From Candidatus Poseidoniales archaeon (GTDB lineage: Archaea > Thermoplasmatota > Poseidoniia > Poseidoniales > Thalassarchaeaceae): a DNA stretch of 64,000 nucleotides. Below are positions 40,120-49,966 of the stretch, piece after piece. A model generated the notes under the pieces. It was given only the letters and a program-made list of their open reading frames with translations, was not told the DNA's origin and did not search any database. The stretch is taken from contig DUAE01000001.1 in assembly GCA_012960975.1 (NCBI GenBank), positions 39,544 through 103,543 on the forward strand. The letters run 5' to 3'. Position numbers and translations under genes: made by a program. Each line of letters opens with the position of its first letter. Positions within the stretch are counted from its first letter, which is position 1.

Positions 40120-41100
40120 TCAAAACTGAATGACGTTTGCGCCCCAAGCAAGACCGCCACCGAATGCGGCGGTGACCACCAAATCACCTTCTTTGATGAG
40201 TCCATCATCCATCGCTTCGCGCATAGCGATAGGCACACTCGCACCAGCAGTATTGCCATACTTGTGCAGATTTGTGAACGTCTTCGACATCGGCAGACCG
40301 AGCTTTTCCATTCCCGTTTTGATGATGTTGATATTAGCTTGATGGGGGATTACGAAATCGACATCCTCGATTGTCTTGCCAACCCGAGCCAAAGCCCCGT
40401 GAACAGCCTGTGGAAACGCCTCGATTGCAAAATTCCAAACCGCACGGCCGTCCATGTGGAAATATTGCATCCCCTCCTCGAAATTCTCGCTCGGAATTGG
40501 CACACGAGTCCCCCCGGCGGGGATCTCGATAACCGATGAGCCTGAACCGTCACTCATCATCCAGGAGCCAAGAACTCCCTTGCCTTCGGGAACTTTACCC
40601 AGAACTGCAGCTCCCGCTCCATCGCCAAACAGAACGCAAGTGGTTCGGTCTTTCCAATTCAAAATTCGTGAATAAATCTCTGAGCCGACAACCAAAACAT
40701 TGTCGTAACCGGGAGTGCCAACGTAGCGAGCACCGATATCCAATGCATGGACCCAACCGGCGCAGACCGCGTTAATGTCGAAAGCGCCACAATCAACACA
40801 GCCCAATTTGTGCTGAACAATGCCAGCAGTAGAAGAGAGCGGGACGTCAGGAGAAGAGGTAGCGAGAATCAACAAATCGATGTCGGAAGCAACCAAGCCT
40901 GCATCATCAAGAGCGCGGTTGCAAGCCTCTACCGCTAAGTCTGAAGTGTTCGTATCTTTATCGGCAATTCGGCGATGTTTCATCCCTGTTTTCGTGGTGA
41001 TCCACTCATCACTAGTCTCGATAATCGCCTCCCAATCAGAATTGCTCATTTCGTTCGGCGGCACATACGCGCCAAGTCCAATGATGCCTACCGAAACCAT
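40120..41100 (-). CDS. 3-oxoacyl-ACP synthase III family protein (KAS III / FabH-like)
   Basis: DEWITTKTGMKHRRIADKDTNTSDLA, NAVCAGWVHALDIG (Cys), VIPHQANINII (His), LHKYGNTAGASVPIAM (Asn). Confidence 0.88.
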   Translation of the reverse strand: MVSVGIIGLGAYVPPNEMSNSDWEAIIETSDEWITTKTGMKHRRIADKDTNTSDLAVEACNRALDDAGLVASDIDLLILATSSPDVPLSSTAGIVQHKLGCVDCGAFDINAVCAGWVHALDIGARYVGTPGYDNVLVVGSEIYSRILNWKDRTTCVLFGDGAGAAVLGKVPEGKGVLGSWMMSDGSGSSVIEIPAGGTRVPIPSENFEEGMQYFHMDGRAVWNFAIEAFPQAVHGALARVGKTIEDVDFVIPHQANINIIKTGMEKLGLPMSKTFTNLHKYGNTAGASVPIAMREAMDDGLIKEGDLVVTAAFGGGLAWGANVIQF

Positions 41101-41173
41101 GTTCTCAAGCCCATTGCGGGCGTGTTTCTCTTTCAGTTGTTCCTACGGAACATTATTTTATTCTGCAATTTGT

Positions 41174-42694
41174 TCAGTCGTGCTTGAGGCAGATGTTCAT
41201 CGCCTCTGAGAAAAAGCCCAAACTCCAGCGGCCACCCTCTCTGCCTACGCCGCTGTCCTTGACACCGCCAAACGGCACTCTGAGATCGCGGTGTAACCAT
41301 GTGTTGACCCATACCATTCCAGTGTGGATATTCTCGGCGACACGACGACCCTTGTCTAAGTCGCCGACCCAGACGCTTCCAGCCAAGCCGTAGCGCGTAC
41401 CATTTGCGATAGCTACAGCCTCATCCTCAGTCTCAAATTTGTGGAGTGTGACAACGGGCCCAAAGATTTCCTCAGTTGAGCAGCGTGCATCGGTGGCAAG
41501 TCCTTCAATCACAGTCGGAGAAAGCCAATTTCCATGTTCAAACTCACTCGGCAAGCAGGGTCGGCCACCGGTCAGCGTAGTTCCTCCTTCTTCCTTCGCA
41601 AGTGCGACATAGGACTCAACTTTTTCCAAGTGGTCTGTCGAAATAAGTGCGCCCAGTTCGGTGGTTTCATCGCTTGGATCTCCGATTTTCATCGATTCTA
41701 CTGTGTCGACGAATTTTGTCACAAATTCGTCGTAAATCCCTGATTGAATTAGGATGCGCGAGCCACATAAGCAGACTTGGCCTGAGTTAAGGAAACTCGC
41801 GCGGACAACGCCTGAAACTGTTTCTTCGAGGTTGCAATCGTCGAAGATTATGCTGGCATTTTTGCCACCGAGTTCTAAACTGAGTTTCTTGAATTGAGGT
41901 GCGGCGACTTCAGCCACTTTCGCTCCGGTTGCAGTTCCGCCAGTGAATGAAACCAAATCAATATCTACGTGAGAAGTAAGAGGCCCTCCCGCTCCAGCAC
42001 CGTCTCCGTGAACGAGGTTAACTACACCTGCTGGAAGACCTATTTCGTCCAATGTTTCCATCAGTAAATTTGCCGTCATCGGAGTCAATTCAGAGGGTTT
42101 GCAGACTACTGTATTTCCCATGCCGATGGCCGGTGCAACCTTCCAACTCAATAAGTAGAGCGGAAGGTTCCAGGGTGTGATTAGGGCAGCCACACCAACT
42201 GGATTTGAGATGACAATATTTGTCGCATCGTCCATCTCGAAGTGCTCTTCTGCCTCTGTTTCCTTTTCGCGAATCAAGCCAGCAAAAAATCGGAAATTAG
42301 CGACTGATCGATAAGCGTCAACATCACGGGCGAGCGAGATAGGTTTGCCGGTATCACGGCTTTCTAGTGCAGCGATTTCTTCATATTTAACTTCGAGAGC
42401 ATTGGCGATTTTTTCGAGCCAATCTGCTCGCTCGCCAAAACTTAGTCCGCTCCATTCAGTCTGAGCATCTCGCGCAGCAGAAACTGCCGCATCGACATCA
42501 TCTGTGCCGGACAGTGGAACCCTCGCGAAACGGTAGCCGGTCGCGGGTTCAAGCACATTCAACCAATCATCATTTGAGTGAGGAACAAACTTGCCGTTCA
42601 CATAATTTTCGAGGTCGAGAGGAGTCACTCCTTCACGATCCCGCTCGCAAGGAATGCAGCCCGATTCACAGCACTTCTCGGGCTCCAATATCAT
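41174..42694 (-). CDS. Aldehyde dehydrogenase (ALDH8A1 / 2-aminomuconic-semialdehyde dehydrogenase-like) with N-terminal Cys-rich motif
   Basis: TPWNLPLYLLSWKVAPAIGMGNTVVCKPSELTP, FTGGTATGAKVAE, LELGGKNASIIFDD, NSGQVCLCGSRI, VWVNTWLHRDLRVPFGGVKDSGVGREGG; N-terminal PEKCCESGCIPC. Confidence 0.88.
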   Translation of the reverse strand: MILEPEKCCESGCIPCERDREGVTPLDLENYVNGKFVPHSNDDWLNVLEPATGYRFARVPLSGTDDVDAAVSAARDAQTEWSGLSFGERADWLEKIANALEVKYEEIAALESRDTGKPISLARDVDAYRSVANFRFFAGLIREKETEAEEHFEMDDATNIVISNPVGVAALITPWNLPLYLLSWKVAPAIGMGNTVVCKPSELTPMTANLLMETLDEIGLPAGVVNLVHGDGAGAGGPLTSHVDIDLVSFTGGTATGAKVAEVAAPQFKKLSLELGGKNASIIFDDCNLEETVSGVVRASFLNSGQVCLCGSRILIQSGIYDEFVTKFVDTVESMKIGDPSDETTELGALISTDHLEKVESYVALAKEEGGTTLTGGRPCLPSEFEHGNWLSPTVIEGLATDARCSTEEIFGPVVTLHKFETEDEAVAIANGTRYGLAGSVWVGDLDKGRRVAENIHTGMVWVNTWLHRDLRVPFGGVKDSGVGREGGRWSLGFFSEAMNICLKHD

Positions 42695-43869
42695 TCCTCC
42701 AAATTACCTTCATTTGAGTTAGGGTCTATGCGTGTTCGAGAGGTGATATATTCTGAATAATCGAGAGAGAAGCGGTCGCGGTCAGGATCCCATTCATCCC
42801 AAGTTACAACCTTTTCAAGTTCATTTTGGTAGCTGTCAGGAACAATTCCCGGGACGATAAACGCCTTTTGCCTGTGTAGCGGATATGGGTTGCGAAGTTG
42901 TATCCCCAAAACACCCAATACAGCACGTGCCACATACCATGTTGCCTGAGAATTCCAACCGTGTGCAATCTTGATTACAATTCCCAAACCTTTGGGCCAA
43001 TCCGGATGATCAATCGCTAATCCAAGCAGACCATCCGCACCTTCTTTTGCGATTAATTTTCCTTCTCCTGCTTTCAGGCAGGTTGAGTCGAGTCGATTGA
43101 AACCACCGATTAGGTCTGGATGCTTATTCATAGCCTCCCAAATCCAATCTTCATCTCGCTTTGTTGCTAATCCTGCAAACATAACTGCAAGTTCGTCGAC
43201 GGTGTTTGAGACGGTAGGGAAACCGCAGCCATCTTTGGCAACACGGAGTGGTTCCCAGTTAGGCTTGTGCATATAGTTACGTAAAGTATCGAGATACATC
43301 GGGAACCAAGGTGAGCTCGGCAGGGTGTAGCCAGCGCGGTTCATGCCCATCACACGCATTGCCTTGAGAATTGCAGCGTGTTCACCTGAACAGGTATGGA
43401 ACCAACGGCGAGGACGACGGACTTGGCGTCCGAATTGGATTAGTGGGACATCGAGCGGGCATTGCATCAATCCCCATTCTGATTCGGAAAGCAGAGATTG
43501 CGCAGCTGCGACGTGTTCGGTATCACCATTGTGTGAAGAGCAGGAAATTGCCCTTTGCTCCCAATCGAGGTCTGCGAGTGCCTCGGTGAATGCCTTGATC
43601 ATCAGCGGCTTCATCATCGAGCGGCCATAGACTAGGACATTTCCACCGAATGAGTGGATAATCTCGTCGCCATGCGCCCAAGCGATGGCGCCGTGTATTG
43701 TATTTTCAGAAACGTCCATTCGACGAAAATCAACTAGAGGTTCCCACTCGACATCGCGACCGGTTGCGATTCCTTCGTGATGTTCGCCAAGTGGATTGGT
43801 TGGGAATACACCTGAGCCTGGTCTGCCGGGTGCGACGCTCGAAGGTTGCTCGGTTCGGTGTGCTGACAT
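42691..43869 (-). CDS. L-asparaginase II family protein
   Basis: GNVLVYGRSMMKPLMIKAFTEA, ISCSSHNGDTEHVAAAQSLL, HTCSGEHAAILKAMRVMG, KDGCGFPTVSNTVDELAVMFAGLA. Confidence 0.82.
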   Translation of the reverse strand: MSAHRTEQPSSVAPGRPGSGVFPTNPLGEHHEGIATGRDVEWEPLVDFRRMDVSENTIHGAIAWAHGDEIIHSFGGNVLVYGRSMMKPLMIKAFTEALADLDWEQRAISCSSHNGDTEHVAAAQSLLSESEWGLMQCPLDVPLIQFGRQVRRPRRWFHTCSGEHAAILKAMRVMGMNRAGYTLPSSPWFPMYLDTLRNYMHKPNWEPLRVAKDGCGFPTVSNTVDELAVMFAGLATKRDEDWIWEAMNKHPDLIGGFNRLDSTCLKAGEGKLIAKEGADGLLGLAIDHPDWPKGLGIVIKIAHGWNSQATWYVARAVLGVLGIQLRNPYPLHRQKAFIVPGIVPDSYQNELEKVVTWDEWDPDRDRFSLDYSEYITSRTRIDPNSNEGNLEE

Positions 43870-45138
43870 TTACTCGCCTCCGTTCACGCGGGGCGCGACC
43901 TTTGTCATGAATGCGTCCATGTTTCTTTGAACGCGCGCTGAGTCGTGATTAAAGAAATCGAACCAGCACATTATCCGGTCATCAGGATGAAAACGTTCGC
44001 GGATTTGTACGGCTACCTCTTCGACATTGCCGATTACCGCATTGTCAGTTGCCTTCGCTACCTTTGCCGGGTCAATCGTGCCTTCCAATGCATTCCAGTA
44101 AGTTGTCAACGCGGCATTAGCCTCAATTTTTGCAGCCACGCTACGCTCTTCTGCGGTCAGCCCTTCCTCATCGTTGACAAAGACCATGACCGTTCGTGGC
44201 ATCATTGAGCGTTGCCATTTTCCACCGTTAGGGTGGTAGTGCTCAGTCATTCTTTCATGCGTCGCGTTAATCAAATGTGGCGGTGTAATCGAGAGGTTGA
44301 ACACCTGTACTGGTGCCCATTTGTTTAACTCAATCTGCAATCGCGGATCGTGACTTCCGAGAATTAAATTCAGTAACTCGCGGCGCCATTTTTGTGGAAT
44401 TGTTTTGATATCCTCAAAATTGTAGCGCGGTGCGATGTCAATTGATTCAGGCACCGTGTCTAAGTCGCCCAATTCGACAGCTGCATCCTGCACGTCTTTC
44501 CAATCTTCATCGGAGCGGAAGTTAGCACGGGTGAGAGTGGTTTTGCGAATTTTTTTGGTTGAGATTATTTCACCATTCAAAAGGCGTAGGAAAATCTCCG
44601 ATGCCTCAGCAAAAATTTGTCCCCTAAGTGCGGACCATGCCGCTTCTTCGACAATATCTCTCGGGGAAATCCCGTATGGGCGTGCCATGAATTCAAAGCG
44701 GCCGGCCGAAAAACCGATGTGCAACTTGCGAGATTCATCTGGATTCATCCCATGTAATGCTAAAAAGGAGCCAACCCGTTCAGCTTGAGGAATAGGTCCG
44801 CCTGAAGCGAGAATTGACATTACTGCACTGCCAACTTCGATATTTTTTGTTCGAGCCAACATTTTTTGAGCTATCTGAAAGAAGTCGGTGCAAAGCCCAA
44901 CTTCACCTGGATAATGTGGTACAACAGGCTTTGAATTGCTCTTTTGCACCTCAGTTGAGAGGTGTGCTTGAGCTACCCAAGCAACTCCGAATCCAAGTTT
45001 GTCAGCCATCTCTACTTGCTCGAAAAAATTGGTAAACATTTCATTCTCGGATGGTGTATGACCGGATGTGTCTGGTGTTTGAGATATTGAAAAGAAAATA
45101 TCAAAATCCATTTCGAAAACCCTCCAGTAATGTTTCAA
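43870..45138 (-). CDS. LLM-class (luciferase-like) flavin-dependent oxidoreductase
   Basis: EMFTNFFEQVEMADKLGFGVAWVAQAHLS, IEVGSAVMSILASGGPIPQAERVGSFLALHG, LHIGFSAGRFEFMARPYG, EEAAWSALRGQIFAEASEIFLRLL. Confidence 0.85.
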   Translation of the reverse strand: MKHYWRVFEMDFDIFFSISQTPDTSGHTPSENEMFTNFFEQVEMADKLGFGVAWVAQAHLSTEVQKSNSKPVVPHYPGEVGLCTDFFQIAQKMLARTKNIEVGSAVMSILASGGPIPQAERVGSFLALHGMNPDESRKLHIGFSAGRFEFMARPYGISPRDIVEEAAWSALRGQIFAEASEIFLRLLNGEIISTKKIRKTTLTRANFRSDEDWKDVQDAAVELGDLDTVPESIDIAPRYNFEDIKTIPQKWRRELLNLILGSHDPRLQIELNKWAPVQVFNLSITPPHLINATHERMTEHYHPNGGKWQRSMMPRTVMVFVNDEEGLTAEERSVAAKIEANAALTTYWNALEGTIDPAKVAKATDNAVIGNVEEVAVQIRERFHPDDRIMCWFDFFNHDSARVQRNMDAFMTKVAPRVNGGE

Positions 45139-45947
45139 ATCGAGCGCATTCTGCCACCATCGACAGCCAGACTAACTCCTCTAATTGCACCACTTGATGG
45201 TAAACAGAGGAAAGTAACGGCGGCTGCGGTCTCAACTGGATCGACCAGCCGCTGAATAGGTACAGAATTCATCCAAGTTTCTCGAACCTCTTCGACGGTT
45301 TTGCCAGTACGCTCAGAGATTGAGCCAGCCAGTGAGCCGAGTCGGGCGGTATCGGTAAATCCTGGCATGATGTTGTTGATGGTCACGCAAGGGTCAAGCT
45401 CGCGAGATAGTGATTTTGACCACGAAGCCATAGCCCCGCGCAGGGTATTTGATAGTCCTATATTGTCGATTGGTTCGCGAACCGAAGTCGAAATTATATT
45501 GACAAATCTGCCGTATCCAGTAGCTGCCATTCGTGGTGCAAGAATCTGCGCAATTGTGTGTGCTGCGTGCAAGTGACGAGCAAAAGGACCTTCGAATTCA
45601 TCCAAATTATTGCCCAACAGCGGTCCTCCTGGTGGTCCGCCAGCATTATTGATGACAATATCTACAACTCCGAGGCCGAGTACAACCTCTCTAACTGCCT
45701 CGACATCCTCCAAATCAAGCACCAATGTTTCATGTCCAGATCCATGTAATTCGCCAATCAATTCGTCGAGAACTTCAGCCGAGCGGGCGCAAGCGATGAC
45801 GCGAGCACCTGCTCGAGCTAGCATCATCGCGCTGGCACGGCCTATGCCTTTTGACGCACCGCAAACGAGAGCGGTGCGACCAGCGAGTATATTTTCGGCG
45901 TATGGAAAGTTATCATTCAGCAGGTCAGTCATTTGTATTCCTCTCAA
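45135..45947 (-). CDS. Short-chain dehydrogenase/reductase
   Basis: ALVCGASKGIGRASAMMLARAGARVIACARS, IVINNAGGPPGG, C-terminal FLCLPSSGAIRGVSLAVDGGRMRSI. Confidence 0.88.
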   Translation of the reverse strand: MRGIQMTDLLNDNFPYAENILAGRTALVCGASKGIGRASAMMLARAGARVIACARSAEVLDELIGELHGSGHETLVLDLEDVEAVREVVLGLGVVDIVINNAGGPPGGPLLGNNLDEFEGPFARHLHAAHTIAQILAPRMAATGYGRFVNIISTSVREPIDNIGLSNTLRGAMASWSKSLSRELDPCVTINNIMPGFTDTARLGSLAGSISERTGKTVEEVRETWMNSVPIQRLVDPVETAAAVTFLCLPSSGAIRGVSLAVDGGRMRSI

Positions 45948-46717
45948 TCGATGTAGTGCGCATAGGTGTGGTCAGCCAATTTTTGGTCAACAACTTCGAG
46001 AATTTCGGGTCCTGCGTTTCTGAACGCCGGGTGTTCAGCTTCTCCTTGCGGGTGGCGCATCTCAGACCAGCGTCCGGCGGTGTAAGCCATCAGTGCTTCC
46101 TTCATTAGGACTCCAGCCAAAACTAAAGTTTTGTAGCACAAATCCTCGTAAGTCATGCCCTTGGTTACCGGAACTTCTCGCCGTAGCAACAACTCACCTG
46201 TATCTATTCCGTTATCGCAGAAATGGGTCGAGGAGCCGACAGGAATGTCGTGATAGACGCTCCACGCAGGAGATGCGGATCCTCGGCAATCCGGCAGTAG
46301 GCCGGGGTGGCTATTGATTACGCCATCCGTGGGGTGGTCGAGAATCTCGCCGCGGATAATTCTGGTCCCACCAAATACGATTAGATCAAGGGGTAGATTC
46401 TCCAAATATGGCATCACGTGTTCTGTGTTATGGCGTAGGACTTCGATGTGTGGAACACTGAATCCTTGGCTTTCCAAATTGGCTAATTGAGACTCGATTG
46501 TTGGTGCGATATCGTTGCCTTCAATACGTTTGAGGAACTTCTCACGTTCTTCGTCGCTTATTGCAGAATCTTCACTGATGACGATTGTTGGGACATAACC
46601 TTCTGAGAGAATTTGGCGAAGCATTTCTCGGCCATATGGGTGTTCTTTCAGGAGCAGGAATGCAAATCGAGGCTCGGCGGACATGGTAATCTCTGAGCCT
46701 CGGAAGAGGTTGCACAT
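45944..46717 (-). CDS. Formyltransferase-domain protein
   Basis: PLDLIVFGGTRIIRGEILDHPTDGVINSHPGLLPDCRGSASPAWSVYHDIPVGSSTHFCDNGIDTGELLLRREVPV matches the formyltransferase HPGLLPxxRG...HxxDxxxDTG pattern. Likely start ATG 46684. Confidence 0.8.
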   Translation of the reverse strand: MCNLFRGSEITMSAEPRFAFLLLKEHPYGREMLRQILSEGYVPTIVISEDSAISDEEREKFLKRIEGNDIAPTIESQLANLESQGFSVPHIEVLRHNTEHVMPYLENLPLDLIVFGGTRIIRGEILDHPTDGVINSHPGLLPDCRGSASPAWSVYHDIPVGSSTHFCDNGIDTGELLLRREVPVTKGMTYEDLCYKTLVLAGVLMKEALMAYTAGRWSEMRHPQGEAEHPAFRNAGPEILEVVDQKLADHTYAHYID

Positions 46718-46732
46718 ACCCGTTCTTTTCGG

Positions 46733-48142
46733 TTAAGGTGTAACTCGACTGCGGTCGCGAGGGAACAGTACGACTTCTCTGACATTGCCCGCTCCAGTCA
46801 GAACCATCAGCAGCCTCGCAACTCCCAATCCCCAACCTGCGTGGGGTGGCGCGCCGTAGCGGAATCCATCGGTGTAGAAAGTGAAATCCTCTGGGTTAAG
46901 ATCCATATTTCGCAGATTTTGTTCGAGAACATCGACTCGATGTTCACGCTGTCCTCCACTAGTCATCTCATCGCGGCCATAATTGAGGTCGAAACCTCGG
47001 CTCAACTGACCTCCAGTCGCGCCTTTTTCATCCTCGTTGTGGTAGATGTAGAACGGTTTCATCGCCATCGGCCATTGCGGCAAAAAGTGGAATCCAGGAT
47101 GCTCGGCAGCGATGATATCGCAGTGGTGACTCTCGATATCGTTACCCCACTCAATCTCGCCGCCGCCATTTTGTACAATTTCAATCGCATCGCAGTAAGA
47201 TATGCGGGGGAATGGCAGTTCGGGAACGTCCACAGTAACCAGTTCTTCGCCCTGGCTGGTTTTGTATTCATTGATGACATCAATCAAATGTTGGTCTTTG
47301 GCTGCAACTTCAGTCCAAATGTGGTGAATCATTCGCTCTTGCACGCACATAACATCTTCGTCATTCATCCACGCACCTTCGATATCGAAAGATATGAATT
47401 CGTTCAGGTGACGGTATGTATCGTGTTTCTCCGCCCTAAATGCTGGTCCAATCTCAAAGACTCGCTCAAGCCCGCCCAAAACAGCTAGTTGTTTGTACAG
47501 TTGAGGGGACTGGGAGAGGAATGCAGGTGTGTCGAAGTACATCATCGGGAAGAGATTGGTCCCTCCTTCACTTGCCGATGCGATAATTTTCGGCGAGTTC
47601 ATTTCGTTGAACCCTTCACTAATCAGGTGGTCTCTGCCATATTGCAGGACTTTACTGCGTAGTTGGAACATTGCGTTGACATGTGCTCGACGCAGATCTA
47701 GATATCTATTGTCTAATCTAATGTCTAACCCTACCTTCACGTCATCTGTAACTCCTACAGGCAAAGGTGTGGCGGCACTCGAAAGAATGGTGGCCGATGA
47801 AACTGTTACTTCGTATTCGGCAGGCGGAGTCGGCGCCCCTTCTTTTTGCTTCGGTGGCCGCTTCTGGGCTACCACGCCGGTGACTTGGATGGTTGATTCG
47901 CGGGTAGCCGATTGCAGAGCTTCGAAAGTTACTTCTTCCATGTTGTCGCGCTTGGCGAATGCTTGGATGTGACCGGTACCATCGCGCAGCATGATGAAGG
48001 CGATTGCACCGCGTCCGCGGACTGTTTCTGCGTAACCGGCGACTGAAACTTCTTCTCCAACAAGATCTGCTCCCCCACTCACAATTTGTCCAATGGTGTG
48101 TGTGCGGTAAGAGGTCGGAAGCCAATCTGTGCTGTCGCGCAT
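46733..48142 (-). CDS. aspS: Aspartyl-tRNA synthetase
   Basis: Class II motifs FLSQSPQLYKQLAVLGGLERVFEIGPAFRAEKHDTYRHLNEF, SRGFDLNYGRDEMTSGGQREHR, FRYGAPPHAGWGLGVARLLMVLTG. Confidence 0.93.
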   Translation of the reverse strand: MRDSTDWLPTSYRTHTIGQIVSGGADLVGEEVSVAGYAETVRGRGAIAFIMLRDGTGHIQAFAKRDNMEEVTFEALQSATRESTIQVTGVVAQKRPPKQKEGAPTPPAEYEVTVSSATILSSAATPLPVGVTDDVKVGLDIRLDNRYLDLRRAHVNAMFQLRSKVLQYGRDHLISEGFNEMNSPKIIASASEGGTNLFPMMYFDTPAFLSQSPQLYKQLAVLGGLERVFEIGPAFRAEKHDTYRHLNEFISFDIEGAWMNDEDVMCVQERMIHHIWTEVAAKDQHLIDVINEYKTSQGEELVTVDVPELPFPRISYCDAIEIVQNGGGEIEWGNDIESHHCDIIAAEHPGFHFLPQWPMAMKPFYIYHNEDEKGATGGQLSRGFDLNYGRDEMTSGGQREHRVDVLEQNLRNMDLNPEDFTFYTDGFRYGAPPHAGWGLGVARLLMVLTGAGNVREVVLFPRDRSRVTP

Positions 48143-48231
48143 GACCTTGCGTCATGCCTTCAATTTATGAATCAAATCGAGAAAGTCTGAGACATTCTAG
48201 CCTCTTGTACTGCTCTGCGCAGGTAGAGGAG

Positions 48232-48714
48232 TCAAGATTGTCCGAGTTCTACACCATTTCGACTTCTATCGAGTTCGGGCGGGAATGCGAGCCAGCGGAT
48301 GAGGACGAAATTGAGAAATCCGAATACGCAGGTGTTGAATAGCCATGCGAGATAGTGGTTGATGTGCCACAGTTCAATCAGGAGATATTCCATGCTTGTG
48401 GTGACAACAAGCAGACCAGTGTAGCACCAGAAAGCGCGGTTCAGACTCGTAGAATATTTGAAAGTTGACTTGAAGGTGAATTTATAGTGCATGAAATGTG
48501 CTTCTATATTGCCAATTATACTTGAAACCACCCAAGCTGCCACTGCAGTATGGGCATCCCAGAGATTGATTTGATAGAGGATGTAGTACAATAGAAACCC
48601 GAATGCAGAATTGAAGCAACCGACGAGGTTGAATTTCATGAACTCGTTGAAGACGACTCTTGCGGACCAACCGACCTCGTCGACTCTGGTTCTGAAATCG
48701 GCAATCCAATCCAT
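48232..48714 (-). CDS. GtrA-family membrane protein
   Basis: FMKFNLVGCFNSAFGFLLYYILYQI...SIIGNIEAHFMHYKFTFKS, four TMs. Confidence 0.75.
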   Translation of the reverse strand: MDWIADFRTRVDEVGWSARVVFNEFMKFNLVGCFNSAFGFLLYYILYQINLWDAHTAVAAWVVSSIIGNIEAHFMHYKFTFKSTFKYSTSLNRAFWCYTGLLVVTTSMEYLLIELWHINHYLAWLFNTCVFGFLNFVLIRWLAFPPELDRSRNGVELGQS

Positions 48715-48877
48715 TCGTTACACACACACTTGAGGTTTGGCCAACACCTCGTCTCTTGAATGTCGCGCACAGGACTTCATAGACTTGATTTTGAATTCAT
48801 CATGGTATGTTGTTATACTCAATAATCGAAGTTGTGGCTAAGCGAATGCTTGAGTAGTTGAGTGTCTACCCCAGACC

Positions 48878-49963
48878 ATGACTTCCGAATCGATGTACCA
48901 CAGAATGATGGGAAATACTGGAATGCAAGTTTCGATACTTTCCTATGGATTTTGGGCAACCTATGGTGTCAAGGAGCGCTTATCTGGTGATGATGGAATC
49001 AATACTGCAAAGGAATTGATGACAATCGCTCGCGAAGCCGGCGTAAATTGTTTTGACCACGCCGAGGCATATGGAAATCCTCAAGGTGAGGCTGAGCGTA
49101 TTTTTGGTATTGCACTAAAACAACTTCAGGAAGATGATCCAGTGCTATGGCGTCGCTCCGAACTCGTGATTACAACCAAAATCTTCTGGGGTGGCTCAGG
49201 TGTTAACGAATCTGGATTATCGACTAAACACTGCCGAGAAGGAATGAATGCATGTTTGTCGAGATTACAACTCGATTATGTAGACATGGTTCTCTGCCAT
49301 CGTCCCGATCCTTTCACACCAACGATTACAGTTGTCCGGGCGATGACCGATTTGGTCCGAAACTGCAAGGCATCTTCTTGGGGTACGAGTGAATGGTCAG
49401 CTCAGCAGATTACCGAAGCCTTTTGGATCGCTAAAACCGAAGGTCTCGAACCTCCTCAATATGAGCAACCGCAATACAATATGTTGCATCGTCAGCGATT
49501 TGAGGAAGAATATTTTCCGCTTTTCAACCCACCATATTCACTCGGCACAACGACTTGGAGCCCATTACGCTCCGGCTTCCTGACTGGAAAATATATCGAT
49601 GGAATTCCAGAAGATTCTCGACCAACTCAACCAGGATATGATTGGTTGCTCACAGATTTGGAAGAAAGAAAAGCCCGTGGAGAATATGAAATCGTCAAAA
49701 ATTTAGCAAAATATGCTACCGATAACTTCGATTGTACTACAGCACAATTGGCTCTTGCTTGGTGTTTGAAAAACCCGAATGTAACCACAGTTCTAGTCGG
49801 TGCTACGACGGCTGCACAACTCCGTGAAAATTTGGGTTGTATCGATGTTGCTGTCAAAATTACAGAAGATGATATGGTCGCACTGGATGATATTTTGGGG
49901 AATAAACCCGCTGATTGGATAGGGCCTGGCGGAGTCGGGCCTAGGGACTTGAAAACGCTTTAA
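48878..49963 (+). CDS. Aldo/keto reductase (Kv-beta-like)
   Basis: MMGNTGMQVSILSYGFWATYG, GVNCFDHAEAYGNPQGEAERIFG, LDYVDMVLCHRPDPFTP, SSWGTSEWSAQQITEAF, QYNMLHR. Confidence 0.9.
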   Translation: MTSESMYHRMMGNTGMQVSILSYGFWATYGVKERLSGDDGINTAKELMTIAREAGVNCFDHAEAYGNPQGEAERIFGIALKQLQEDDPVLWRRSELVITTKIFWGGSGVNESGLSTKHCREGMNACLSRLQLDYVDMVLCHRPDPFTPTITVVRAMTDLVRNCKASSWGTSEWSAQQITEAFWIAKTEGLEPPQYEQPQYNMLHRQRFEEEYFPLFNPPYSLGTTTWSPLRSGFLTGKYIDGIPEDSRPTQPGYDWLLTDLEERKARGEYEIVKNLAKYATDNFDCTTAQLALAWCLKNPNVTTVLVGATTAAQLRENLGCIDVAVKITEDDMVALDDILGNKPADWIGPGGVGPRDLKTL

Positions 49964-49966
49964 AAT

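Noticed and set aside
48201-48229. Imperfect inverted repeat CCTCT...CTGC...GCAG..AGAGG between gtrA and aspS
   Set aside because: Asymmetric internal loop and short arms; not clearly better than chance.
48715-48877. Possible tRNA or small RNA in the longer intergenic gaps (also 1250-1450, 58568-58676, 58833-58955)
   Set aside because: No cloverleaf or T-loop GGTTCRA pattern could be made out by eye; a tRNAscan/Infernal run would be decisive.
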